NCBI GenBank assembly: GCA_018857735.1 | Contig: JABMCL010002678.1 | Location: 129,501-193,500 of the forward strand | Length of the DNA: 64,000 nt | Reading direction: 5' to 3' | From: Alviniconcha marisindica | Lineage: Eukaryota; Mollusca; Gastropoda; Provannidae | In this document: piece by piece, positions 43,618 through 56,062 of the stretch | Position numbering within the stretch: position 1 is the stretch's first letter | Layout: the number at the start of each line of letters is the position of its first letter | The notes under the pieces: model-generated | Database searches by the model: none | What the model was told of the DNA's origin: nothing | Seen by the model: only the letters and a program-made list of their open reading frames with translations | Translations under genes and position numbers: made by a program

Positions 43618-46101
43618 TTTATTACTTTATTTTTTATTTTTTACAGCACTTTGGTACTCTTTAGTGCTTGAAGTAAAAGCATATCACCCCTCTGCATAGC
43701 TTGGCATATTACATGTGTGGGTGTTTATGTGTGTTATTACTGATGCCAACACCTTCCCTTTTCACCATTGCATGCATTGAAAACATTTGCCTGCAAGATT
43801 GGTCAGGCTGTATGATTTGACTGTTGGCTCATATGTGTACATGTGGTTCAGACACATTTGACAGAGACTTCAGCTTTGTGTAAGGACGAATGATTTTGGT
43901 GTGATTCCTGAAGATTTTGTTCCATCAGAGACAGTGCTGTTGTTAAGCGGCAAAATGTAGCTAGGGCAAAAGTATTGTTCAGCTGAATTAAAGGTGCAAT
44001 CATTGTTTGGGGTTTGTTGATGTGTTGGAACAGTCAACAGTTCAGGTTTATTACTTGAATTTGATAGGTGAATATGAATGGGTGAATGTTTTCAAAAGTT
44101 TTCCTGATTAGGTTGAACAAACTCAATTCAACTGAGTGGGTAAATGTTGTCCAGCATTTCTTTAAATCAGGTCAGAGTTCTTATGTGATGTGTTTCAGAC
44201 TGAATCATTTGCATATAATAACTTCGCGTCTTCCTGGTTCTTGCCAGTAACCACTTTCACTAAGGGTACAGTTGTGTGCTGTATATGGAACATGTAATTG
44301 TCAGGATTCTGTGATTTGTTCTGTACTGTGTCCTCTTCTCTTCATCAGACAAGAGTTTAATGTGTACATTCATTCATTCGCTTCTGCTGTTCTTGCAGTT
44401 TGTTTGCATTATTTATGTCGAGCATGAACAAAATAATTATATATCGGATACCCCAACCAGTTACTTGCTTTTTATCTTTTCTTCTTCAGTTATCTGCTTG
44501 CTTTACCCTGCAAATCAAAATGTGAATTAAGGCACCAGATTTCTGTTTCTATTCCCCAATAATCCCCAAACTAGGCTGAATGTAGAGCACTGGGGAAAAA
44601 AACCTGTTCTCTGTAGCACATGTGAGTTTTGGGGGCTGCTTGAATGTGATCCAAGTTACCTGCCATTGTGAGCAAAAGGATGTGAAAAAGGAAATGGTGT
44701 CTGGATTTTTGTTTTGTTTCATTGTTATTTTCACGTGGTTTTTGTTGTTTATTGAATAGTTTATAGCCTTTTACTTGAAAATGTTATAAATTTATATCGC
44801 CAAGATATAATCTCATTCAAGACACTGGGCTTTCTTCGTATACACGTCTTTGCTGAAATGAAAGGTAGTTGAATAGGTTTTATTTGAAACTTTGCAGTCC
44901 TTTATTCACACTGTCACAGTGTGGAAGTGTGGTTTTGGGTTGTTATTTTTATTGTTATAATATGATTGAGACTTTTAGTATTTCCTTATATATATTATTA
45001 TACTTGATACTGTAGACCTCTGTGAAAGATTGTTCCTCACATCTGTTACTGTAGTTGCCCTGATATAACCATGATGGTGGACTGGGCGTAAAACACCAAG
45101 TTACTTACCATGTGTTACTGTAGACTACTGTAAAGGATTGTTCCTCACATCTGTTACTGTAGACCACTGTGAAAGATTGTTCCTGACGTCTCTTGGGTAC
45201 AAACCTGTTTTGCACAAACACAGGCGTTGTGCTGGCCTGGTGGGCATGAGGCCAGTCATAGCCCAGGGTGATTGCACTGATCTTCGTAGTGCATTAGTAC
45301 GAACGCAATGACAATCAGCCAGCATTGAACCAACCACGGTGAACAACAGACCGAGTGATAACTGGCTGGACCAGCACTAAGCGGCTTCAACCAGCACTAG
45401 CGGTGACAGGGAATCAAGGGAAGGGATTATATGGCTTTGTGTGTCGTGAAACTGCTTACTCTCATTGTTTCACTAAGAGCGACTGTCATTGGAACAAAAA
45501 AAACAGCATGAACCTTTATATGGAATGGAATCTGCAACCTGCTGATTGATGGGTGTTTAGAGTGGAATCTGCAACATACTAATCAGCTGGTATATCAAAT
45601 AGACTCTGCAGTGTGCTATTAGCAGGTACTGGAATGAAATCAGCAGTATGCTGATCAGTTTGTATTTGGAATGGTGTCAGTGACCTGTGTATGTACTATG
45701 GTAATTAATTGGTATTTGGAATGGAATCGGCAACAGTGATTTGATCAACTGGTGTATTGAACAGAATCTACAATGTACTGATCAACTGATATAGCTTTGA
45801 TTCTTGTTTGAGCTGCAGCTGTACAGATGAAAATCTTGTCAGATGGAACCAACAGCATTCTTGGATTGGAATCTGCTACATAATGATCATTTGGTGTAGC
45901 TTCAGCAACTATATAAATCTCATCAGATTAGGTTGTGGCTCATGTAAGGACACCTTTTTTTGTGTGTGTGTGTGTGTAAGTGTTTACTGATTGATGATGT
46001 TTAGACTTTCACAGTGAGAGAGACCACTCCACGTTTAAGGCCAGTCATGGAGTTGGACACTTACTAATGACCTCTTCTCAGTCAGACCAGCCCCACTCCC
46101 A

Positions 46102-46147
<46 letters not shown>

Positions 46148-47390
46148 GGGGGGTGGTCAGAAGCTAAAAGAAAGTGGTGGAATCATTTGACTATATCCAT
46201 AAAATATGTGTACAGCTTTTTTGGTTTTTTCTCATGTTGCCAGCAACACTTTTATATTTTTTATTTTTAACACTTATTTTACAGACATGTGATCACTCAT
46301 TCATAAGAGGCTGCGTGTGTATTATATACATGTGTACGTGTGGTTGTGTTTGAAGCTTGCAGTGTGTGGGTGTTTGTGTATTATTAAATTCTACTAATTG
46401 CTGTTTTTAATAGATGCTACTTCTTTTAATAGTTTTATATAATATATAGTTTTTGTCTCTGCCAAGTTCAAGAATTTTTCTCTGCTGAAAACGTATGCAC
46501 AGGCACTTTTTATAATGACAAACATTTTACAGGTTCTTTTCAAAGCAAAACAAAATTTAAACATACATGATACTGCACAGATTTGGCTTTTTGTTAGATT
46601 ACTAAAGGAATTGATGTGTATGTATTTCACTTAACATTTTTCTTTCTTTTTTCAAAGCAAAACAAAATCTAAACATACAAATACTGCACATATTTGGCTT
46701 TTTGTTAGATTACTGAAGGAATTGATGTGCATATATTTCAGTTAACATTTTTTACCCTTTAATCTTCTGTCTTGAAACTCATCTGAGGTAACTCTGTTCT
46801 GTTGACAGACTGTTATAATCCAGTTACTGTCCTTTAGCAAGCATAGAAAAAGTGAGATGCTTTCATTTGAAACATGTTCCAGACTTTGATTCCAGCAGTG
46901 GCTGGCAAACTGGCATTTGTTAGATCTAATCAGGAGCTCTAACAATCAAAAATGTATCCTTTTCTTGTGGAATATGTCTGAATGAAGCATTTGTGAGATG
47001 GTGTGCTGATGTATTTGTTGACCAGTGACTACATGATACCAAAAGCTGTGTGTGTTAATTGCCAGTCCTGTCTGACTACTGCCAACTTGTGTGGTGCATT
47101 TTCTGCATTATGATACACACACTTACACCAACAGGTCTGCAGGTGGACTTTCTATTTATTACTATTATGCAGTAGTTTGTGACTTTCATCTTCATCTGTG
47201 GAACCAGTAAATTCATTTCACCAAAAAGTCAAATGCATTTGTTGTTATGTGTGTTTTGAGTAGGGGAGGGGTACACACACACACACACAACCTTCCTGAA
47301 GTCACTATGTCACAGCTCTTACAAAAACAAAATGCTCATGTAAATGGACATTCACACAAACAAATTATCTGATAACTGCTGGAGTTTAAT
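40708..47390. other. Intergenic stretch without recognised genes
   Basis: No exon of either neighbour was identified. The stretch holds (GT)n at 43563-43620 and 46104-46145, and direct duplications at about 41240-41370, 41800-42140 (three ~130-bp copies around GCAATCAAGGGATTAATGTG), 42405-42515 and 46535-46750 (two ~105-bp copies around TTTGGCTTTTTGTTAGATTA). A likely dispersed element lies at 42660-43140, and there is a degenerate ~50-bp repeat at 45535-45800 (GGAATGGAATCTGCAACA type). Confidence 0.5.
45055..45115 (-). mobile_element. Dispersed repeat fragment, reverse copy of the 17216 type
   Basis: The reverse complement includes TTTACGCCCAGTCCACCATC and ATGGTTATATCAGGGC, matching 17216-17275. 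Confidence 0.4.
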
Positions 47391-47399
47391 TTCCAAGCA

Positions 47400-47424
47400 C
47401 ATCATTTCAATACAAATCATAAAC

Positions 47425-47476
<52 letters not shown>

Positions 47477-47483
47477 ATATATA
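47400..47483. repeat. (TA)n microsatellite
   Basis: About 75 bp of TA dinucleotides with one interruption. A second (TA)n lies at 53190-53244. Confidence 0.9.
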
Positions 47484-47929
47484 AATCCAACAAATGGTGC
47501 TGGACCTTTCTAGTTATTCTGTTTATAATAAAATACTACCATAATCACCACACACACAAAAATGGAGGCGAACAAACAACAACACTACTTTCAACCTTAA
47601 ACAAGATTCTAATGTAGCCTTTTTTCTGGCGTGTGCAATAAACAATAAGGCCTTTTCGAAACAAAAGTTTCAATTTCACATTCATACAGGCCAAGATATT
47701 GCAAACAATGGTCTGGGAGCAGTCATTAGTGTTGCAAGAACAAAACAGGCAGCATAAACGAAATTTCCTTGGGAAAACTGTAGCTTGCCTGCAAAAAACA
47801 AGTCTTTCAATCGCCCATCACTGGGTACAGACTCCCCCGTCTCACTTCTTGGGATTTCTATGAAAACTGGGGAGACAACTTGGCACTGACGCACTCTGTC
47901 CTGACTCCTCCATTTTCCAAACGCCACCA

Positions 47930-48750
47930 GGGGAGGAAGGCAACAGGTGTTAGAGGAAGAAAAGGCAACAGGTCATCCTACAGGAAGGAGAGGCAACAGA
48001 TCATCCTACAGGAAGGAAAAGCAACAGGTCAAGGACATACTACAGGAAGGAAAGGCAACAGGTCAGGGTCATACTACAGGAAGGAAAGGCAACAGGTGAA
48101 ACTACCAAAAGGAAAGGCAATAGGTTGTACTACGGGAAGGAAAGGAAACAGGTCATACTACAGGAAGGAAAGGTAACAGGTCAAGGTCATACTGCAGGAA
48201 GGAAAGGCAACAGGTTGTACTACAGGAAGGAAAGACAACAGGTCAAGGTCATACTATAGGAAGGAAATGCAACAGGTCACGGTCATACTACAGGAAGGAA
48301 GGCAACAGGTCACACTACAGGAAGAAAAGGCAACAGGTCATACTACAGGAAGGAAAGGCAACAGGTCAAGGTCATACTACAGGAAGGAAAGGCAACAGGT
48401 CAAGATCATACTACGGGAAGGAAAGACAACAGGTCATCCTACAGGAAGGAAAGGCAACACTGAACAGGTCAAGGTCATACTACAGGAAGGAAAGGCAACA
48501 GGTCTATACCACAGGAAGGAATGGCAACAGGTCATACTACAGGATGGAAAGGCAAACAAGTGATACTACAGGAAGTAAAGGCAACAGATCATACTACAGG
48601 AAGGTAAGGCAACAGGTCAAGGTCATACTACAGGAAGGAAAGGCAACAGGTCATACTACAGGAAGGAAAGGCAACGGATCCTACTACAGGAAGGAAAGGC
48701 AACAGGTCATCCTACAGGATGGAAAGGAAACAGGTCACACTACAGGGAAG
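47930..48750. repeat. Minisatellite with unit TACTACAGGAAGGAAAGGCA
   Basis: About 28 copies of TACTACAGGAAGGAAAGGCA plus ACAGGTCA, some with an added AGGTCA (units of about 27 or 33 bp). On the - strand each copy reads TGCCTTTCCTTCCTGTAG, a pyrimidine tract ending in TAG that resembles a 3' splice site. This strand is the one carrying the calpain gene. Confidence 0.9.
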
Positions 48751-48789
48751 GCAGCTAACAGCTGTTGCTGTCACAATATCACAAGACAA

Positions 48790-49400
48790 ACGATAAAGAA
48801 AATGTTTCGTCAGTTGATGTGCTCATTGGCTAAGATAACAGACCTTGTCATGGTGACTGCAGATTGCACAAAGTTGATATGAATGCACAGAGGATAAGAT
48901 GACACACCTTGTGAGGGTGTCTGAAGATTGCAGAACGCTGAGGAAATGCACACTAGGTAAGATGACAGACCATGTCAGTGTCGATTGCAAATTGCACGGT
49001 TTAATGTACGCTGGACAAGATGGTAGGCATGTGACTGGTATGAAGGCTGTAAAACAAAACTGGTAGATTTCAATGCACTTTGTATAAGATGACAGACCTT
49101 GCATGGTGACTTGAGACTGCAGAAAGTTGACTTTAATGCCCACTGTACAATATGACAGTCACTGCTATGGTGACTTCACACTGCAGACAGTTAACATTGC
49201 TGCACACTGGATTATGGATAAGATGGCAGACGATGCTACGTTGATTACTGACTCCAGAAAGTCACACTAGATGACAGGCCTTGTCAAATGACTGATGACC
49301 ACAGAAGGCTGAGCTAAAAGACACATTAGATTGTCTAACACAGACCTTGTTGGGGTGACTGAAGATTCAGAAAGTTGATTGTCACACACCTTTGACAGTA
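48790..49400. repeat. Degenerate ~65-bp tandem repeat
   Basis: About eight diverged copies containing AAGATGACAGACCTTGTCA, GGTGACTGAAGATTGCAGAA and AGTTGAxTTxAATGCACACT. It is related to the array at 50540-51320. Confidence 0.75.
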
Positions 49401-50539
49401 ATTAGATTTTGACATCCTGTCAACCACAGGATCACCTCAGGATGATCAAACTCTGTCATAAGCAATGCCCATTTCAAACCTTTTCTCATACATGTAAATC
49501 CTTCCTCAAGTCAAACCTACAAAATCTATCCTTACACAGATACAAAATAAAACACACAAACATCAAACACAAATTGTCAAGAGTTAGTCCCTTCAATACT
49601 GCCCTTGTTTAAAATTTTAGAAAGCATACAAGACTAGGACATGTTGGAATCACTGAACATTCTGTTAGACCGACCAATATCAGATAACAGTTTTGTTTTG
49701 TTTTTTAAAGGAAGGGACAGAAACAACAAAATAAAGATTTTATATAAATGCATAATGGCAAATACCAGTGCCATATAGCAGCAAACTGCACTTCCCAAAT
49801 ACCATTCACCAACTAATATCTCCGAGCTGCTCAACCAGAGCCATATAGAAAAGTCTATCTCCTAACAAAACGTATTGCAGAATGTTTTTTGGAAAAATGT
49901 CATGAGAATGGACCATTATGTAGCACAAAACAAACAAGACAGAAAAAGCAACAAACAAGAGAGAAGATAGAAAAGGGGAATCACATGACGGCCCCAAATT
50001 CCAGACAGGAAGATGATATGGAGGTGGCGGAGGGGAACATGATGACAGACCTTGCAGGTGGGGGGTGGGTGGGGGGTTGGGATTGTAGATTGCAGAAAGC
50101 TGTGGTTAACGCAAACTCCAAGCATCAGTTTATGACATCCTTCCTCCAACAACTGCCAAAATTAGCTACATCATAGGGAGACCTATGATTGCTCAAATGG
50201 CAGTACGTCTGCACACACGGACAATTCAAACTATATCAGGCCTCATTTATCTAATAACCACTCACAGTGCTTACGCCAGCACAAATAAAATCAAAATCAT
50301 TAGAATCAAGATCAAATATACTTTTACCCGGGGTGAATGTGCCCGATGTTTACGCGTGTGTTCCAACAGTCTTAGTGCCCAAACCATTTGCCTATTTTAC
50401 TGGGGGTGCTGATAGCATGAGACCTGCAGGGGCAATTTTGGTAGCAAGATGTGCAAAGATAAGGAGTGCTCCGTCAATGGCATGACCAAGTTTGAAGGCA
50501 GGGTGCCGGAAAGTGAGGCTTGGAATGTGAGGTCAATGC

Positions 50540-51320
50540 ACACACTGGATAAGGGACAAAGTGACAGACCATGTCATAGACCATGTCAGAATGACAGACT
50601 ATGTCAGAGCAGGGTGACAGATCATGTCAGGGTGACAGACCATGTCAGGGTGATAGGCCATGTCAGGATGATTAATGCGCAGTGGGTGAAATAACAGACC
50701 ATGTCAGGGTGACAGACCATATCAGAGTGACAAAACCATGTCAGGGTGATAGACCATGTCTGAGTGACAGACCATGTCAAGATGATTGGCTATGTCGGAG
50801 TGACAGACCATGTCAGGGTGACAGACCATGTCAGGATAATTAATGCCCAGTGGGTGAAATAACAGACTATGTTAGGGTGACAGACCATGTCAGGGTGATA
50901 GACCATGTCAGAGTGACAAAACCATGTCAGAGTGAGACTATGTCAGGGTGACAGACCATGTCAGGGTGACAGATGAGTGACAGACCATGTCAGGGTGACA
51001 GACCGTATCAGGGTGATTAATGCCCAGAGGGTGAAATAACAGACCACGTTAGGGTGACAGACCATGTCAGGGTGATAGACCATGTCAGAGTGACAGACTA
51101 TGTCAGGGTGACAGACTACGTCAGGGTGACAGACCATGTTAGGGTGATTAATGCCCAGTGGGTGAAATAACAGACCATGTCAGGGAGATTAATGCACAGT
51201 GGGTAAGATAACAGACCATGTCAGGGAGATTAATGCACAGTGGGTAAGATAACAGACCATGTCAGGGAGATTAATGCACAGTGGGTAAGATAACAGACCA
51301 TGTCAGGGTGATTGCAGAAA
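50540..51320. repeat. 18-bp minisatellite with higher-order units
   Basis: GTGACAGACCATGTCAGG repeated about 30 times, periodically interrupted by GTGATTAATGCCCAGTGGGT and GAAATAACAGACCATGTCAG, giving a higher-order period. At 51181-51290 a 47-bp unit is repeated perfectly. Confidence 0.92.
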
Positions 51321-51888
51321 GTAAATATTAATGGTGCTGTTGCACACCATCACAATTGTATGAGAATTGTCACAGAGGATTTTTCACTGGAAAGTATTTA
51401 TCACAGACCTCAGAAGCTGCCTATTCCACACAAGTGACACTAAATGCACTAATAGGCACTTTCTAATATCACTGGAAATACGATAACACATAACAAAAAT
51501 ATATCAAAACACGCATACTACAGTGACAAAAATGCTGCAAAAAAAGTGCAGTTTCAAAGCATTTGAATATAGAAACATGCAATTTCAGTGAGACTGTGCA
51601 GCATATAAAAAAAATAATGCTATTAAAATGTGTACCATGTAAAAAAATACAAGCAATACAAATAAAAACGATGGTAAGAAATATCTACATAAGAGGACAG
51701 ATATCATTTGGGAAAATATGTTCCATAAGAACAACATTTCACAAAGTACAATCAATCATTTCCTTTACAAAACATAATGCTATAAACTATTTTGAGCAAT
51801 ATTTGTTGATATTGCAAGAAAATACAAACACCGATTTAACATACGATAAGGTAGATTTTGTGTGCACATACACTTAATACTTTGGGGA

Positions 51889-52516
51889 GTGTGGATAGCT
51901 CAGTGGTAGAGCACCAGACTCGTGATCAACAGGTAACAGGTTTGAGTCGAGACAGGAGTGGTGTGGATAGCTCACAGGTAGAGCACCAGACTCATGATCA
52001 ACAGGTAACAGGTTTGAGTCGAGACAGGAGTGGTGTGGATAGCTCACAGGTAGAGCACCAGACTCATGGCCAAAAGGTAACAGGTTTGAGTCAAGACAGG
52101 AGTGGTGTGGATAGCTCACAGGTAGAGCACCAGACTCGTGACCAAAAGGTAACAGGTTTGAGTCGAGACAGGAGTGGTGTGGATAGCTCACAGGTAGAGC
52201 ACCAGACTCGTGATCAAAAGGTAACAGGTTTGAGTCGAGACAGGAGTGGTGTGGATAGCTCACAGGTAGAGCACCAGACTCATGGCCAAAAGGTAACAGG
52301 TTTGAGTCAAGACAGGAGTGGTGTGGATAGCTCACAGGTAGAGCACCAGACTCGTGATCAAAAGGTAACAGGTCTGAGTCGAGACAGGAGTGGTGTGGAT
52401 AGCTCACAGGTAGAGCACCAGACTCGTGACCAAAAGGTAACAGGTTTGAGTCGAGACAGGAGTGGTGTGGATAGCTCACAGGTGGAGCACCAGGTTTGAG
52501 TCGAGACAGGAGTGGT
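51889..52516 (+). repeat. 72-bp tandem array derived from a tRNA-like (SINE head) sequence
   Basis: Eight full units and one shortened unit (52465-52516), each exactly 72 bp. The first reads GTGTGGATAGCTCAGTGGTA, GAGCACCAGACTCGTGATCA, ACAGGTAACAGGTTTGAGTC. TAGCTCAGTGGTAGAGC matches an internal pol III A box / D arm, and GGTTTGAGTC is close to the B box GGTTCGANTC, about 37 bp apart as in tRNAs. The anticodon-stem and T-stem halves do not pair well and the acceptor stem is lost, so these are not functional tRNA genes. Later units have TAGCTCACAGGTAGAGC. Because 72 is a multiple of three, both strands carry long artefactual frames (213 and 255 codons). Confidence 0.85.
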
Positions 52517-53188
52517 GTGAGAATTTTCTTCTTGAGGGTCAACTTTCTGTGCTCACTTTTGGGACAGTATTCATTCCACCCCCATGTTACCACAGAAGCA
52601 CGTAAAATATCCCAGTCATTCTGCCAAAAGATCCAAGACATCCTGCCAAAAACACAAGTGACAGGTCACAGCTAAACACAGACGCACCATATATATGGGG
52701 CTTTGAATGAGGTGGCATCGTAAACTGGTGCCTGGTTGTATGGTGTACACAGAACGTGTGATGAGACGGCAGCAGTTTGATGTGGCACCAGCCATGTAAC
52801 AACCAAACAGTGCTGTAAGAACACCACTTTGGTGGACGCTGCAGAAATCCTACCAGCTGAAAGCTGAGTCTCAATTTAAACAGCGGAAGAGTAGAAGAAT
52901 TTCTGAGATCGGATGGCAGATTCAGAACCAAAATACCTGGCCTCTGTGATTCAGTAAGCTTTCATCTTCCACTTAGAGTACATAGTTAGTCTAGTGCCTC
53001 TCTGAATCATTGCACTTAATGAATACATGGTTAGTCTAGCACCTCCTTGAATCGTTGCACGTAATGAAACTTCCCAACTTCACAAATCAGCTAAGTATAC
53101 ACCATGTATGCCTATTCAGAAAACATACTTGATGATCGGCCTCCGTTTGTGAAATGCCTGCTGAAACATTGATCATAATAAGCACATA

Positions 53189-53249
<61 letters not shown>

Positions 53250-53929
53250 TAAATGTTTTATATATAAATGTCTTTGTATATAAATGTCTTACATTTTGTA
53301 AAAGGCTCAAAGTACTGTACATAAAACTGATAAAAAAAATAAACAGGACAGGAGTGACTGAGAGGCGGGGAGGGTTACATTAAGGATCTCTGATTAATAT
53401 ATTTACAACAACAAAAGTGACTTGATTACACAGTAAGATTAACACACACGAGCGTGCATACACGCATGCATCCACATCCACACACAGAGCCTATTTCAGG
53501 ACAGAAATCACAAATCTATAAATACTAGTAGGTGAAAAACAAAATGCCACAGATGTTTCTTGCCAAGATTCTTTCTGACATCGGAGCCCAATTGATAAGC
53601 TTTCACAGAAGCCACCCTGGTGGATTTATCTGCTTTAATTGTACTCAGATGTACACAAGGAGACAGCTGCTGCAAGTGATTCAGGTTTTTCTTGTTATGT
53701 CCCTTGTCAAACACATGAGGTCAATCAGGGTTACACGTTTACTTCCCTTCATTCATTCTAAAAAGCTTTGAGGTAAATGGAGCACAATACTGGTGTCGTT
53801 CAGATCATGCAGAAGGGCAGCAAATTAACAGATCTCGTCAGGGTGAGAGGATCAGTGCGTAGGGCGTAGAGCACACCTGACGTGCCGTGCTGACTCATGG
53901 CTTCTTCGGAAGGGTCTTGTGTGGAGAAC

Positions 53930-54300
53930 ACACTCAATTTACACTTTCAAAAAGGATGCACTCTTTTTTACAAATTCAGCAACAACACACTCAGTTCAAA
54001 CATTCACAAAAACACACACGCCTGCACATTCAAAAACTACTCATTTTACACATTCAGGACGAACAGTCTCATTTTACACATTCGGGACAGTCTCATTTTA
54101 CACATTCAGGAGGAACACACTCATTTCACCCATTCAGAAAGAACAAAAATTTACATATCCAGGAACAGTACACTCACTTTACACATTCAGGAAGACAGCA
54201 CCCACTAAATACATTCAGGAAGAACATGCTCATAGTGCACATTCAGAAAGAAAACACACTCATTATACACATCATTCACTGAGGAAAAACATGTTCATTC
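53930..54300. repeat. About 28-bp degenerate minisatellite
   Basis: Unit CACTCATTTTACACATTCAG, GAAGAACA, around 12 diverged copies. It yields ~130-codon + frames rich in HIQEEHTHFTHSG, which are repeat artefacts. Confidence 0.8.
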
Positions 54301-54849
54301 TGCGAAGAGGTCCACATGAATCTGTGCAACTTGGAAGGCCAGTCAAGTGATGGAGAATTCTGACACGATGAAGATGATGGTAGGAAGGCACCACATGGTG
54401 TGCGGTGACGAAAGTCAATCACAGACAAAGATAACGGTGAAGTCGGACCAAGGCATCATAGGTACCGACAAAACTTTGGCAGATGACACTTCATCAAACT
54501 GAAAATTAGGAGAAACGACAGGTTGCCCCAAATAGTTAATTTTTTTGAATTTTTTGTTTGTTCCTGCAGTTGTACCCAAAAAAGCAGTATTTTGTCAAGC
54601 AACACACAATCCAACTTTAATGATTTTGACAATTCCTGGTGTTTTTTCTTCTTCTTTCAATTCTATGAATGCTTATTTTGACAAACTGGTGTACTGAGTC
54701 TGGAACCACTAAATGCAAAACAAGGCAACTATTTTTATGAAACTGTTTCTGAACAGTTTTGTCCTTTTGACCAAGTTGCCTTTCAAATACTGTCCACCTC
54801 AAGTCAGGTCAACCATTATGATGATGAAGTGTCATTAGATGAAGAAGTC

Positions 54850-54970
54850 ACAAAAACTTGAAGATCTCTGTCCGTGGTTTTGACAGCGTCTGTCTTGAAA
54901 ATCTCTGCCCATGGTTTTGACAGTGTCTATCTTGAAAATCTCTGCCCATGGTTTTGACAGTGTCTCTTTT
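54850..54970. repeat. About 46-bp tandem repeat, 3 copies
   Basis: Copies of TCTCTGCCCATGGTTTTGAC, AGTGTCTATCTTGAAAA. Confidence 0.85.
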
Positions 54971-55739
54971 CTCAGTATGTAATACTGAGGATATGTCCAC
55001 ACCAGCACATCATTAACAATGCTTCAGCAACAGAAGATAAAGCCTGAACAAAGTCTTAAGACAATGCCCACATAAAACTTTGACAACTTGTTTATCACTT
55101 GAATGTTCACTATGGAATTGGCCTGAAACAAAAATCAAAAAAATAAATAAATATATTGTGACACAGTAAACAGAAATATGTATATATTGTGACACAGTAA
55201 ACACAAACATGTACAGTACAGCAAACAAATTAAAATGGACACAGCACACACCTAAAATGGTACAGAAGAGTATGGTAACACCACTAGGTCAAAATGTGTA
55301 TGTACAAGCTTTGATGACAGTGCTGGTGCAATTGTGTGTGCGGAACGGTGCGTTCATGGGGGTTCTCCTAGCCACTTTAAAAAACAAAATCTCCTAGCCA
55401 CTTAAAAATTAAATAAAAAGCTGGAAAGTATGCAGGAGAATGGATCAATTTAGCAGCAAGGGAGAAAAGAGAAAGAGAAAAAGGACATGACAGAAGAAGA
55501 AGAAGACAGGAGAAAGAAAAGCAGAATCAGGACAGTACAGAGATTCCGAACAGGAAGGAAGAAGACATCAGACATCCCTGGCTTCCCTCTGGAGGTGAAA
55601 AGCATGGATTTATAGGCAAGGTACTCCTTAGTTTGAGACTCTGTTCTTTAGGAATAAAGGACAGAAGACCAATAAATAAAATAATAAATACATGAACAAA
55701 AAAGCAAACCGATAAAAATCTATTAAAAACAAACTACAT

Positions 55740-55780
55740 ATGCACACACACACACAAACACACACACACACACATATATG

Positions 55781-55839
<59 letters not shown>

Positions 55840-55850
55840 TGCACACACAC
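55740..55850. repeat. (CA)n microsatellite forming a calpain 5' splice site
   Basis: On the - strand this is a (GT)n that starts directly at the end of calpain exon 56062-55851, so the donor is the first GT of the tract (GTGTGTGTGC). Confidence 0.85.
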
Positions 55851-56062
55851 CCTGAGAGTGAGAAGTGTTTCTCCCCAAACACCCGCAGCATGAAGGAAGC
55901 GATGCTATTGGGTTTGAAGGTGGACGGGATGATGACGTAGTGACCAGGGTCCAGCTGAAAGCGACCGCTGACTTCACGGAAGTTAATGTAGATGCCACTC
56001 TTCCCGCAGTCAGGGGTGTAGCGGAAATGTCGGGCAGGAAGTTTGGTGTGCGGCGTGTCAGT
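55851..56062 (-). CDS. Calpain exon: end of domain III
   Basis: 212 nt after TTTTGACCCTGCAG. It encodes [60 protein letters not shown] and [10 protein letters not shown], then GG of a split codon. The following donor is the start of a (GT)n tract. Confidence 0.85.

Noticed and set aside
47682..47927. - frame of 81 codons as a possible last calpain exon
   Set aside because: It has no penta-EF-hand or C2 motif (no D-x-D-G loops), and an internal pyrimidine-AG splits it without revealing a coding continuation.
50267..50485. + frame reading LLPGVNVPDVYACVPTVLVP
   Set aside because: Looks less repetitive than its surroundings, but no family or splice structure was recognised.
51891..51962. A functional tRNA gene
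   Set aside because: A and B box-like sequences are present, but the anticodon stem (CCAGA against TCAAC), T stem and acceptor stem do not pair.
51858..52641. Frames of 213 codons (+) and 255 codons (-) with 24-residue repeats
   Set aside because: The 72-bp tRNA-like array is a multiple of three and holds frames open on both strands; there is no protein family signal outside the repeat.
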